Part shown: positions 1 to 7,992 of the stretch, one piece after another
Layout: each line of letters starts with the position of its first letter
Position numbering within the stretch: the stretch's first letter is position 1
Assembly (NCBI RefSeq): GCF_030412965.1
Contig: NZ_JAUHJQ010000002.1
Coordinates: 248,001-312,000, forward strand
Length of the DNA stretch: 64,000 nucleotides
Direction: 5' to 3'
Source of the DNA: Nocardioides oceani
GTDB lineage: Bacteria > Actinomycetota > Actinomycetes > Propionibacteriales > Nocardioidaceae
Notes under the pieces: model-generated
What the model saw: only the letters and a program-made list of their open reading frames with translations
Database searches by the model: none
Told to the model about the DNA's origin: nothing
Made by a program: the position numbers and the translations under genes

Positions 1-1
1 G

Positions 2-709
2 GTGGTGAACGACTACGAGCTCGTCGTCGCCGGTGTCGCCGCGATGCTCGCACCGTTCAGCGAGCAGGTCGAGCTGGTCGAGCTCGCCAGCGGCGTACCG
101 GTGGCGAGCGACGTGGACGTGGTGCTCTTCGACGACTTCGCCCAGGGCGAGGGTCCCGACCTCGACGACCTGGTCCGCGAGGACTGCGCCAAGGTCGTCG
201 TCTACAGCTGGCACACCGACCCGCGGCTCGTGGACAGCGCGCTGGAGCGCGGCGCCGCCGGCTACCTGCACAAGGCGGTGGGCGCCGAGGAGATCGTGGC
301 CGCGGTCGAGAAGGTCCGAGCCGGGGGCGTGGTCCGCCCCGACGGCACCCCCGACGGCCTCCCGGACGGGCCCGGGTCCGGCAGCGGGAACGGCAGCGGG
401 AACGGCAGCGGGAACCGCGGCGCGCTCGACGGCACGGGGTCCGCCGGCGAGGCCGACCAGGGCGGAGGTGCGTGGCCCGGCCAGGGCGATGGCCTGAGCC
501 CGCGCGAGTCCGAGATCCTCGCGCTCATCACCCGCGGCCTGTCGAACCAGGAGATCGCGGAGCGGACCTACCTCTCGATCAACTCGGTCAAGACCTACAT
601 CCGCACCGCCTACCGCAAGATCGGGGTCACCCGGCGCTCGCAGGCGGTCGCCTGGGGCATGTCCCACGGGTTCGCGCCGGACCGGTCGCGCCGGCGGCTC
701 GCGGACTGA
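2..709 (+). CDS. LuxR-family (NarL-type) response regulator, 5' end cut by window edge
   Basis: A two-component response regulator that would bind DNA after phosphorylation by a partner kinase. The receiver domain occupies about residues 1-105; VVLFDDF carries the likely phosphoacceptor Asp and GYLHK the conserved Lys. A LuxR helix-turn-helix lies at the C-terminus (LSPRESEILALI, then GLSNQEIAERTYLSINSVKTY). A Gly/Ser/Asn/Asp linker of about 50 residues with a repeated GNGS unit joins the two. Receivers of this type normally start a few residues earlier (RVVVVNDYE), so the true start is probably just outside the window and the GTG at position 2 is only the first codon visible. The partner kinase is not in view. 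Confidence 0.85.
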   Translation: MVNDYELVVAGVAAMLAPFSEQVELVELASGVPVASDVDVVLFDDFAQGEGPDLDDLVREDCAKVVVYSWHTDPRLVDSALERGAAGYLHKAVGAEEIVAAVEKVRAGGVVRPDGTPDGLPDGPGSGSGNGSGNGSGNRGALDGTGSAGEADQGGGAWPGQGDGLSPRESEILALITRGLSNQEIAERTYLSINSVKTYIRTAYRKIGVTRRSQAVAWGMSHGFAPDRSRRRLAD

Positions 710-737
710 GCCCGGTCCGACGGGACACCGGGCCCGC

Positions 738-1982
738 ATGGACCTCACCCTGCGACTCCTGCGGCACGGGTACGACGCCGTCGCCGCCGACCGCGCCGCC
801 CGGGGCGTCGCCCCCGACGCCGGCACGCACGCCAGCCGCCTCGCCGGGCGGCGCGCCGTGGTGGTGCGCAGCGAGCCGGGCGCCCGGTTCTTCTACGACG
901 AGTCCGCGGCGGAGCGGAAGGGCGTCGTGCCGCCGCCGCTCGCCTGGCTGCTCTTCGGCCGCGGCGCGCTGCACGGCCTGGACGGCGACGCCCACCGCGA
1001 CCGCAAGCGGACCATGGTCGACGTGCTCTCCGCCGACGGCCTCGGCCCGCTCGTGACCGACGTCGGCAGCGAGCTCGGCTCCGCCGTCGCGACCTGGCCG
1101 GGCCGGGAGGTGAGCGTCCACCCGGCGCTCGTCTCGGTCTACGGCCGGGCCGTGCTGCGCTGGGCCGGCCTGCCGCTCACCGACGAGCGGGCCGACACGA
1201 TCGCGCACCGGCTCTCCCAGCAGGTCGACGGCTTCGGCTTCGCCGGGCCGGCGTACGCCCGCGGCTGGGCGTCGCGGCTGTGGTGGAACCGGTACGCCAC
1301 GCGACTGGCCGCCGACATCCGCGCCGGCCGCTCACAGGTCCCGGCGGACGCGCCGGCGGCCCGCGTGGTCGGCGGCATCGACGCCGACGACCGCACCGCC
1401 GGCGTGGAGCTGGGCAACATCCTGCGGCCGACCGTCGCCGTGGCCTGGCTGGGCTCCTTCGCGGCGATGCGCCTGGCGGGGCGCCCGGACTGGCGCGAGC
1501 GCCTCGCGGACCCAGGGGAGGAGCTCGCCCGGATGGCCTTCGCCCAGGAGGTACGCCGCACGACGCCGTTCGCCCCGGTGCTGGCCGCCCGCGCCACGCG
1601 GCCGGCGACGATCGACGGCGTGCGCGTGCGCCGCGGGGACCGGCTCGTCCTCGACATCATGGGGATCGACCACGACCCCGCCCGCTGGGAGGCGCCGGGG
1701 GAGTTCCGGCCCGAGCGGTTCCTCGACCACGCGCCGGGCGCGTTCGACCTCGTGCCCCAGGGCGGCGGCCACCCTTCGGGTCACCGGTGCCCCGGGGAGT
1801 CGCTGACGCTGCGGGTGCTCGAGGCGACGCTGCGCGTGCTGGCGGGCGTGCCCTACGAGGTGGTGGACCCCTCGGTCGACCTGACCCGGATGCCCACCAC
1901 CCCTCGTGACGGCCTGCGGGTCAGGGTGCCGGCGGGTGCTCGGCCCCGATCTGCTCACGCATCGTCTCCAGGATCCGCGTGA
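738..1982 (+). CDS. CYP152-type cytochrome P450 (fatty-acid peroxygenase-like)
   Basis: 414 residues. The haem-ligand loop is PQGGGHPSGHRCPGE with Cys351; the GGG...GHRCPGE form is that of the CYP152 family (P450 BS-beta, SP-alpha, OleT), not the usual FxxGxxxCxG. The I-helix reads NILRPTVAV: Arg230-Pro231 stand where CYP152 enzymes hold the fatty-acid carboxylate, in place of the acid-alcohol pair of ordinary P450s. Known members use hydrogen peroxide to hydroxylate or decarboxylate fatty acids and need no redox partner; none is encoded nearby. The ATG at 738 follows the regulator after 28 bases. The last ~20 residues overlap the 3' end of the convergent sigma-factor gene by 62 bp. Confidence 0.85.
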   Translation: MDLTLRLLRHGYDAVAADRAARGVAPDAGTHASRLAGRRAVVVRSEPGARFFYDESAAERKGVVPPPLAWLLFGRGALHGLDGDAHRDRKRTMVDVLSADGLGPLVTDVGSELGSAVATWPGREVSVHPALVSVYGRAVLRWAGLPLTDERADTIAHRLSQQVDGFGFAGPAYARGWASRLWWNRYATRLAADIRAGRSQVPADAPAARVVGGIDADDRTAGVELGNILRPTVAVAWLGSFAAMRLAGRPDWRERLADPGEELARMAFAQEVRRTTPFAPVLAARATRPATIDGVRVRRGDRLVLDIMGIDHDPARWEAPGEFRPERFLDHAPGAFDLVPQGGGHPSGHRCPGESLTLRVLEATLRVLAGVPYEVVDPSVDLTRMPTTPRDGLRVRVPAGARPRSAHASSPGSA

Positions 1983-2730
1983 GCACCCGGGAGACCTGCA
2001 CCTGGCTGACGCCGAGCTCGTCGCCGATCTCGCGTTGCGTCTGGTCCTCGTAGAACCGCAGGTAGAGCACGCGCTTGTCGCGCTCGGACAGGCCGCGCAT
2101 CACCGGGGCGAGCATGGCGCGCGCCTCGGCCGCGCCCTCGTCCGGCTCCTGCGGCAGCACCTCGCCGAGGCTGGTGCCGGCGTCGTTCCCGACGGGCTGG
2201 TCCAGGGAGGTGGGCTGGAAGCAGCCGAGTCCCTGGAGCGCCTCGCGGTGCTCCTCGGGGGTGATGCCGAGCTCGCGCTCGACCTCCTCGTCGGTGGGCT
2301 CGCGGCCGAGCTCCTGCTCGAGCCGGTCGGTGGCCATCGTCAGGTCGCGCTGGAGCTCCTGCACGCGACGTGGCGGGCGGACCATCCAGCCCTGGTCGCG
2401 GAAGTGCCGCTGGATCTCCCCCCGGATGGTGGGGACGGCGTAGGTCAGCAGGTCGTCGCGGACCGTCGGGTCGAAGCGGCTGACCGCCTTGACCAGGCCC
2501 TCGTAGGCGACCTGCTGCAGGTCTTCCAGCGGGATGCCCCGGCGGCGGTAGCGGTTGGCGACGGCGTCGGCGACGCGTCGGTTGACGAGGACGACCTCGG
2601 CGAGGAGGTCGTCGCGCTCAGGGCCGGTCGCCTCCTGGGCGCGGCCGAGCAGCTCTGCGGTGCGGCGGGAACGTTCCTCCCGCGACATCGTGCGGTGATC
2701 GTCGCCGAGGGCGGGGGTGGGTCCGTGCAT
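1921..2730 (-). CDS. SigB/SigF-type stress RNA polymerase sigma factor
   Basis: A 269-residue group 3 sigma factor. Region 2 spans VNRRVADAVANRY...GIPLEDLQQVAYEGLVKAVSRFDP. Region 3 is in the middle (LGREPTDEEVERELGI). Region 4 is at the end, with the helix-turn-helix RDKRVLYLRFYEDQTQREIGDELGVSQVQVSRVL. The ATG at 2730 is chosen because a strong AAGGAGG sits ten bases upstream (2741-2747); the open frame runs further up but loses family character. The next genes upstream on the same strand encode an RsbW/PP2C-containing kinase and a STAS protein, so this is the likely output of a partner-switching stress module. Its C-terminal codons overlap the P450 gene on the other strand. Confidence 0.88.
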   Translation of the reverse strand: MHGPTPALGDDHRTMSREERSRRTAELLGRAQEATGPERDDLLAEVVLVNRRVADAVANRYRRRGIPLEDLQQVAYEGLVKAVSRFDPTVRDDLLTYAVPTIRGEIQRHFRDQGWMVRPPRRVQELQRDLTMATDRLEQELGREPTDEEVERELGITPEEHREALQGLGCFQPTSLDQPVGNDAGTSLGEVLPQEPDEGAAEARAMLAPVMRGLSERDKRVLYLRFYEDQTQREIGDELGVSQVQVSRVLTRILETMREQIGAEHPPAP

Positions 2731-2851
2731 GGGCGGTCCGCCTCCTTCCGAGTGGGGGGTGCGATCCGCGAGCCCGTTCGGGCACGCACTCGACGTTGCC
2801 CCAGACTGGTCTGGTCCACCACCACCCGTTGGGGTGTCTTCGCCGGGAGGG

Positions 2852-5800
2852 TCAGCGCCGCCCGTCGCCCCAGCCGAGCAGCGCCCACACCGTCTTGCCG
2901 TCGTCGGTGGGCCGGCTGCCCCAGTCGTCGGCGAGCACCGCGACCAGGTTGAGCCCGCGTCCCGACTCGTCCTCCTCAGAGGTACGCCGCCGGCGCGGCC
3001 GCACCAGCACGGGGTCGCGGACCTCCACGAGCACGGCCTCGTCGAGACGTCGCAGCTGGACGGTCGCGGGCGGCTCGGCGTGCACGAGCACGTTGGTGAC
3101 CAGCGCGTCGACGACCTGCACGGCATCGGCCACCCGCCGTTCCGGCACCGCCCACCGGGCGAGCTGCTCGGCCACGGCCCGGCGCACGGCGCCCGCCTCG
3201 GCGACCGTGGTGACCTCGAAGCCGGCCACGCCGCCCGGCGGGTCGGCCTGGGCGCGGGCCACGACCATCGCGACGTCGTCGTCCACGCCGGACCCGGTCA
3301 GCGCGGTGACCACCTCGTCCAGCAGCTGCGCCGAGGGCAGCGTGGCCCGCGGCGCCACGGCCGAGCTCAGCCGCTCCAGGCCGAGCTGGAGGTCCTCGCC
3401 GCGGCGCTCCACGAGGCCGTCGGTGTAGAGCACCAGCACGTCCGCGGGGTCGAGCTGCACCGTGGTGGGCTCCAGGCCGTAGTGCCCGGCGCCCAGCGGC
3501 GGGCCGACCTCGCGCAGGAGCGAGAGCTGGCCGTCGGCGCGCGCGTGGACCGGCGGGAGGTGGCCGGCGTTGGCGTAGGTCAGCGTGTGGTCGGAGGCGT
3601 CGAACACGGCGTACACGCAGGTGACGATCTGGTCGCCGGCGAGGTCCTGGACGAGCGGGTCGAGGTGCTCGAGGACGTCGGTGGGGGACAGGTCGAGCTT
3701 GGCGAAGGCGCGGGTCGCGGCCCGCAGCTGCCCCATGACGGCCGCCGCCCGGACGCCCCGGCCCATGACGTCGCCGATGACGACGGCGGTGCGACCGGCA
3801 CCGAGGTCGATGACGTCGTACCAGTCGCCGCCGACCTGGGTCCCGACGACGCCGGCGCGGTAGTACGTCGCCACCTCGAGGCCCGCGACGTCCGGGTCGG
3901 TGCGTGGGAGCAGGCTGGACTGGAGGTCGCGCCCGATCTGGCGCTCGCGCTCGACGACCTCGCGCTCGGCCTCCGCGGTCACGAGCCGCTGCTGCAGCGC
4001 CCGCTGGTCGGTGATGTCCTGGAAGGAGCCGCGCACGAGCCGGCTCCCGTCGGGGCCGGTCGCCGGCTCGCCGAAGGACTGGAAGAGCCGGACCTCGCCC
4101 GACGGCGTCACGATCCGCACCTCGTAGACGATCGTCTGCCCGGCCGTGGCGGCCTGGAGCCGCTCGCTCACGTGCTCGTGGTCCTCGGGGTGCACCAGCT
4201 GGTTGATGACCGCCCGGGCGCCGCGCTCCTCGGCGTCCTCCCGGCTGATGCCGAGCATGTCGAAGAACGTCCGCGAGCCGGTGATCGTGTCCCGGGCGAG
4301 GTCGACCTCCCAGCTGCCGACCCGCGCGAGGCGCTGCGCCTGGTCCAGCAGCTCGCGGCTGCGCTCGAGCGCGACCCGCACCCGGTGTGCCTGGTCCAGC
4401 TCGAGGTTGACGCGCACGCGGGCCAGCAGCTCGCGCGCCGAGAACGGCTTGACGAGGTAGTCGTTCGCGCCGGCCTCGAGCCCCTCGAGCGTGCCCTCCT
4501 CGCCCGCCCGGGCCGACAGCATGATCACCGGCACCGAGATGAGGGCCGGGTCGGCCTGCATGCGGCGCAGCAGCCCGAAGCCGTCGAGCTCGGGCATCAT
4601 CACGTCGGTCAGCACCAGGTCCGGCACGTCCTGCGCCATCTGCGCCAGGGCGTCGAGCCCGTCGACCGCGGTGCGCACGTCGTACGCCGGGTCCAGCAGG
4701 TCGTGGATGTAGCGCCGCATGTCGTCGTTGTCGTCGACCACGAGCACCCGCCCGCGGCGGTCGTCCTCGCCGTCCACCCCGGTCACGACGGGGGCGGGGG
4801 CCCGGGTCGCGGCGCCCGGTCCGTCGGCGTCGGTGCCGTCGGGCTCGTCGTCCGGCATCCACCGGATGCTCTGCTCGACGAACGCGCGGGCCCGGCGCCC
4901 GGATGCGGGGTCCAGCGGCTCCTCGACGGTGTGCCGGACCCGGTCCGCGGGCAGGTGGGCCCAGCCCAGCGGGAGGGAGATCGCGAAGGTCGTGCCGTGG
5001 TCGGGCCCGTCGGTGCGGCTGGTCGCGCCGACCCGGCCGCCGTGGGCCTCGACCAGCTCGCGCACGAGCGCCAGCCCGATGCCGGTGCCCTCGTGGGTGC
5101 GCGAGCGGATGCCGGAGACGCGGTGGAAGCGCTCGAAGAGCCGGGGCAGCTCGGCGGTGGGGATGCCGACGCCGGTGTCGGTGACGGTGAGGACCGCCCG
5201 CCCGTCCTCGGCGGCCAGCCGCACGGTGATCTGGCCCTCGAAGGTGAACTTCAGGGCGTTGGAGACCAGGTTCAGCACGACCTTGGCCCACGACTCGCGG
5301 TCGACGTAGGCCATCACGGCGGCGTCGCAGTCGACCTCCAGCCGCAGGCCGCCCCGCTCGGCGGCCGACTCGAACATCGCCACCAGCTCGGCGGTGTAGG
5401 CACACAGGTCGGTCGCCACGAAGTCGGCGCGGTCGTGGCCGGCCTCGAGCCGGGAGAAGTCCAGCAGCGTGTTGACCAGCTGCAGCATCCGCTGGCCGTT
5501 GCGGGCGATGATCTCCAGCCGGCGGCGCTGCGGGTCCGCCAACGGAGCCGAGGCGTCGGCGAGCGCGTCCTCCGCGGGCGCCAGCAGCAGGGTCAGCGGG
5601 GTCCGCAGCTCGTGGCTGACGTTGGCGAAGAAGTCGGTCTTCACCTTGTCGATCCGCGCCAGCTCCTCGGCGCGGTTCTTCTCCTGCTCGATCGCCCGAG
5701 CGTCCCCGATGGCCGCGGACAGGTGGCCGGCGAGCAGCTCGAGGAAGTCGCGGTACCCGCCGTCGAAGGGGCGGTAGCGGTTGAGGCCGACCACGAGCGC

Positions 5801-6664
5801 GCCGTACGGCGTCGTCTGGCCGGGCTGCAGCAGCGGGGTGACGTAGGCACGGGTGGGCGGCTCGGTCCACGCGCCGGTCGGCAGGTCGGGGAAGAGCTCG
5901 TCGATCGCGGAGACGACGACGTCCTCGCCGCGCCAGGCGCTGTGCAGCGGCCACACGGCGTCGGGGGCGCCGACCTCGACGACCGGCGGCGCGGCGGAGT
6001 GCTCGGGGGAGATCCCGGCCTGCCCGCGGCGGTGGGCGAGGGTCCCGTCCTCGGAGAACAGGTAGACGACCACGAAGGGCAGGGAGTGGCCGTTGTCGGC
6101 GAGCTGCTCGCAGGCGGCGGCCACCGCGGCCGCCTCGCTGCCGGCCGCGCCCACCCGGATGCCGAGGTCGCGCAGCGTCGTCATCCGGCGGGTCGAGACC
6201 ACCTCCTCGGTGTCCTCGGTGACCACGCACAGCATCCCCGCGATGACGCCGTCGTCGCCGGCGAGCGGGCTGTAGGAGAAGGTGTGGTACGTCTCCTCGA
6301 CGTAGCCGCTGCGCTCCAGGAACAGCAGCAGCTTCTCGTCCCACGTCGCCTCGCCGGTCGCCATCACCCGCTCGATGCGGGGGCCGATGTCGGGCCAGAT
6401 CTCCCGCCAGACCTCCGAGGCGGGCCGGGCGAGGGCCCAGGGGTACTTCGAGCCGAGCGTGTCGCGGCGGTAGGCGTCGTTGCAGAAGAACGTCAGGTCC
6501 TCGCCCCACGCCATCCACATCGAGAACTTCGAGCTGAGCAGGATCCGCACCGCGTTGCGCAGGCTCAGCGGCCAGGTGTCCGGCTCGCCGACCGACGTGA
6601 TCGACCAGTCCACCTCGAGCAGGTCCCTGCCCACCGGGCCGGCGGACCGCAGCACGTCGCTCAT
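2852..6664 (-). CDS. hybrid histidine kinase / receiver / PP2C phosphatase / RsbW-like fusion
   Basis: About 1,270 residues. In order: an N-terminal PAS-like sensor (WSITSVGEPDTWPLSLRNAV); a GAF-like region; HisKA with FFANVSHELRTPLTLLL; HATPase_c (GTGIGLALVRELVEAHGG); a receiver (VLVVDDNDDM, LVLTDVMMPELDG, YLVKPF); a second PAS; a SpoIIE/PP2C phosphatase (GGDWYDVIDL, VIGDVMGRG, LVLYTDGLVERR); and a C-terminal HATPase_c_2 anti-sigma-type domain (VVDALVTNVLVHA, GRGLNLV). Such proteins usually control a STAS anti-anti-sigma factor, and a STAS gene lies directly upstream with a SigB-type factor directly downstream. Start is uncertain: ATG 6664 is used, GTG 6682 is also possible, and neither has a strong ribosome site. 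Key phosphorylation residues appear intact in both the kinase and the receiver. Confidence 0.85.
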   Translation of the reverse strand: MSDVLRSAGPVGRDLLEVDWSITSVGEPDTWPLSLRNAVRILLSSKFSMWMAWGEDLTFFCNDAYRRDTLGSKYPWALARPASEVWREIWPDIGPRIERVMATGEATWDEKLLLFLERSGYVEETYHTFSYSPLAGDDGVIAGMLCVVTEDTEEVVSTRRMTTLRDLGIRVGAAGSEAAAVAAACEQLADNGHSLPFVVVYLFSEDGTLAHRRGQAGISPEHSAAPPVVEVGAPDAVWPLHSAWRGEDVVVSAIDELFPDLPTGAWTEPPTRAYVTPLLQPGQTTPYGALVVGLNRYRPFDGGYRDFLELLAGHLSAAIGDARAIEQEKNRAEELARIDKVKTDFFANVSHELRTPLTLLLAPAEDALADASAPLADPQRRRLEIIARNGQRMLQLVNTLLDFSRLEAGHDRADFVATDLCAYTAELVAMFESAAERGGLRLEVDCDAAVMAYVDRESWAKVVLNLVSNALKFTFEGQITVRLAAEDGRAVLTVTDTGVGIPTAELPRLFERFHRVSGIRSRTHEGTGIGLALVRELVEAHGGRVGATSRTDGPDHGTTFAISLPLGWAHLPADRVRHTVEEPLDPASGRRARAFVEQSIRWMPDDEPDGTDADGPGAATRAPAPVVTGVDGEDDRRGRVLVVDDNDDMRRYIHDLLDPAYDVRTAVDGLDALAQMAQDVPDLVLTDVMMPELDGFGLLRRMQADPALISVPVIMLSARAGEEGTLEGLEAGANDYLVKPFSARELLARVRVNLELDQAHRVRVALERSRELLDQAQRLARVGSWEVDLARDTITGSRTFFDMLGISREDAEERGARAVINQLVHPEDHEHVSERLQAATAGQTIVYEVRIVTPSGEVRLFQSFGEPATGPDGSRLVRGSFQDITDQRALQQRLVTAEAEREVVERERQIGRDLQSSLLPRTDPDVAGLEVATYYRAGVVGTQVGGDWYDVIDLGAGRTAVVIGDVMGRGVRAAAVMGQLRAATRAFAKLDLSPTDVLEHLDPLVQDLAGDQIVTCVYAVFDASDHTLTYANAGHLPPVHARADGQLSLLREVGPPLGAGHYGLEPTTVQLDPADVLVLYTDGLVERRGEDLQLGLERLSSAVAPRATLPSAQLLDEVVTALTGSGVDDDVAMVVARAQADPPGGVAGFEVTTVAEAGAVRRAVAEQLARWAVPERRVADAVQVVDALVTNVLVHAEPPATVQLRRLDEAVLVEVRDPVLVRPRRRRTSEEDESGRGLNLVAVLADDWGSRPTDDGKTVWALLGWGDGRR

Positions 6665-6682
6665 CGAGGTCTCGGCGCTCAC

Positions 6683-6730
6683 CCCGCCCTCGTCCCCGGG
6701 CTCGTCCCTGGGCTGGTCCCCGGCCTCATC
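6683..6730. repeat. imperfect 12-bp tandem repeat between STAS and kinase genes
   Basis: About four copies of a unit like CTCGTCCCNGGG run from the STAS stop codon to the kinase start. If the kinase began further upstream, the repeat would encode an Asp/Glu/Pro/Gly-rich stretch (DEPGDEGG). It spans the translation junction of the two genes, so copy number could alter their spacing or coupling. Confidence 0.6.
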
Positions 6731-7100
6731 CCTGGTCCACCCGCCCGACCGCGTCGCGTGCGGTCGGGTAGGAGGCGAGCACGCGGTCGAGGCCGGTGAG
6801 CTCGAGGATCCGCGCGACCGGCGCCTGGATGCCGGCCACGGACAGCGCACCGCCGAGCCCGCGGGCGCGGCGGTGGGCGGCGACGAGCGCCCCGAGGGCG
6901 GAGGAGTCGACGAAGGGCACGTCGCTGAGGTCCACGACCACGTCGACGTGCCCGTCGACCATGAGGTCGTTGAGCACCGTGCGGAACCCGCCGACCGTCG
7001 CCAGGTCGATCTCCCCGCGCGCGACGACGACGGCGACGTCCCCCACGTGGTCGACGTGCAGGCTCAGCTGCTCGTCGGCGAAGGCTTCGTCGGACGTCAT
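6726..7100 (-). CDS. STAS-domain anti-anti-sigma factor
   Basis: 124 residues, a typical single STAS domain. A beta strand (VGDVAVVVARGEIDLATVG) is followed by the phosphorylatable-Ser motif VVVDLSDVPFVDSSALGALVAAHRRA, with SS in the usual RsbV/SpoIIAA place. In partner switching the unphosphorylated form binds the anti-sigma kinase and frees the sigma factor. The ATG at 7100 is chosen because upstream codons are Pro/Ala/Arg-rich and do not fit the domain. It is first in line with the kinase fusion and the sigma factor; the downstream fusion has both the kinase-like and the PP2C domain needed to add and remove its phosphate. Confidence 0.85.
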   Translation of the reverse strand: MTSDEAFADEQLSLHVDHVGDVAVVVARGEIDLATVGGFRTVLNDLMVDGHVDVVVDLSDVPFVDSSALGALVAAHRRARGLGGALSVAGIQAPVARILELTGLDRVLASYPTARDAVGRVDQG

Positions 7101-7432
7101 GCGGCGGTCTGCTCTCCGAGAGGGGGCCGGGGCGGGTGGGCCCGCGGGACGAGGCACAGTCTCAGGCAACGCGGGCGCCCGGGGCGCATTTCCGGCCGAA
7201 TTGCCTGAAGGGGTGAGGTCTCGCGGCGCCACCATCCTGCCAAGCGCCCCCACGCCGGCTTGAACCGACCCGGGGGGCTCGTCCTACGGTCGTGGGGTCC
7301 CGGTGACCGGGGCGTCCGCCCACGTCCGCCGCACCTGCCCGGCGTTGGGGGTCGAACGCGACGTACCGGGCGGGGCGAGCGCCAGCCCGGCACCTGCCGG
7401 CTCGGCGCCGCCGGCGGCTCGGAGGTACCTCC
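7101..7432. other. 332-bp intergenic region between STAS and Rpf-like genes
   Basis: This holds the divergent promoters of the STAS operon and the Rpf-like gene. No open frame here looks real. The 3' part (about 7290-7430) is rich in complementary G/C blocks and ends in GGAGGTACCTCC, a palindrome that includes the ribosome site of the next gene. In other actinobacteria rpf genes often carry a c-di-AMP (ydaO) riboswitch here; I could not match its conserved core with confidence. Confidence 0.4.
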
Positions 7433-7777
7433 ATGCGCGTCCGCACCCTCGTCTCCACCGCCGCCCTCGCCGCGGCGACCGTCGTCCCCGTCCTCGCCCC
7501 CGTCGCCCAGGCGCCGGCCCAGGCGGCGCCCGAGCGCACCTGGGACCGGCTCGCCCAGTGCGAGTCCGGCGGCCGGTGGCACCTCGACACCGGCAACGGC
7601 TACTACGGGGGACTGCAGATCAGCAAGCAGACCTGGGACGGCTTCGGCGGCCGGCGGCTCGCACCCTTCCCGCACGGCGCGTCGAAGGCCGAGCAGATTC
7701 GCGTCGCCGAGCGGATCCAGGACGCCCAGGGCTGGGGCGCCTGGCCGGCCTGCTCGGAGGAGGTCGGCCTGCGCTGA
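7433..7777 (+). CDS. secreted resuscitation-promoting-factor-like transglycosylase
   Basis: 114 residues. A signal peptide (MRVRTLVSTAALAAA... to about residue 33, AQA/APE cleavage) is followed by one Rpf/transglycosylase-like domain: TWDRLAQCESGGRWH, with Cys43 and presumed catalytic Glu44, then GYYGGLQISKQTW and a second Cys near the end (WPACSEE), which probably forms the usual disulfide. Rpf proteins cleave peptidoglycan and help dormant cells resume growth. There is no LysM or DUF348/G5 module, so this is the minimal form. A good ribosome site (GGAGG, 7421-7425) supports the ATG. Confidence 0.88.
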   Translation: MRVRTLVSTAALAAATVVPVLAPVAQAPAQAAPERTWDRLAQCESGGRWHLDTGNGYYGGLQISKQTWDGFGGRRLAPFPHGASKAEQIRVAERIQDAQGWGAWPACSEEVGLR

Positions 7778-7841
7778 CGCCCCGGCGCGGTGCCGCCGCC
7801 GGCCCCGCGGCGTACGCGGCGACCGTGACCTCGGGCGGTGC

Positions 7842-7918
7842 TGGCGCCCCCGGCAGGATTCGAACCTGCGACCGGCGGATTAGAAGGCCGCTGCTCTATC
7901 CAGCTGAGCTACGGAGGC
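7842..7918 (-). tRNA. tRNA-Arg (anticodon TCT)
   Basis: Read on the minus strand: a 7-bp acceptor stem GCCTCCG/CGGGGGC with one G-U pair, D-arm AGCTCAGCTGGATAGAGC, anticodon loop CTTCTAA with anticodon TCT, T-loop GGTTCGAATCC, discriminator G and an encoded CCA (7842-7844). TCT reads AGA/AGG, which are rare codons in this GC-rich genome. Confidence 0.95.
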
Positions 7919-7992
7919 GGGGGACCGGGACGCCGGCCGGGTGCTCGTCCGGCCGCACCGATCCGGCAGCAAGTATGCCCCACGCCGGGTCC

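Noticed and set aside
2717-6799. A 1,360-residue open frame on the + strand opposite the kinase fusion
   Set aside because: It is rich in Arg, Gly, His and Val with no known domain and mirrors the codon pattern of the opposite gene. In GC-rich DNA such shadow frames are expected.
7261-7432. c-di-AMP (ydaO) riboswitch ahead of the Rpf-like gene
   Set aside because: Location is right and the region can fold, but I could not find the conserved core bases. A covariance-model search (Rfam RF00379) would settle it.
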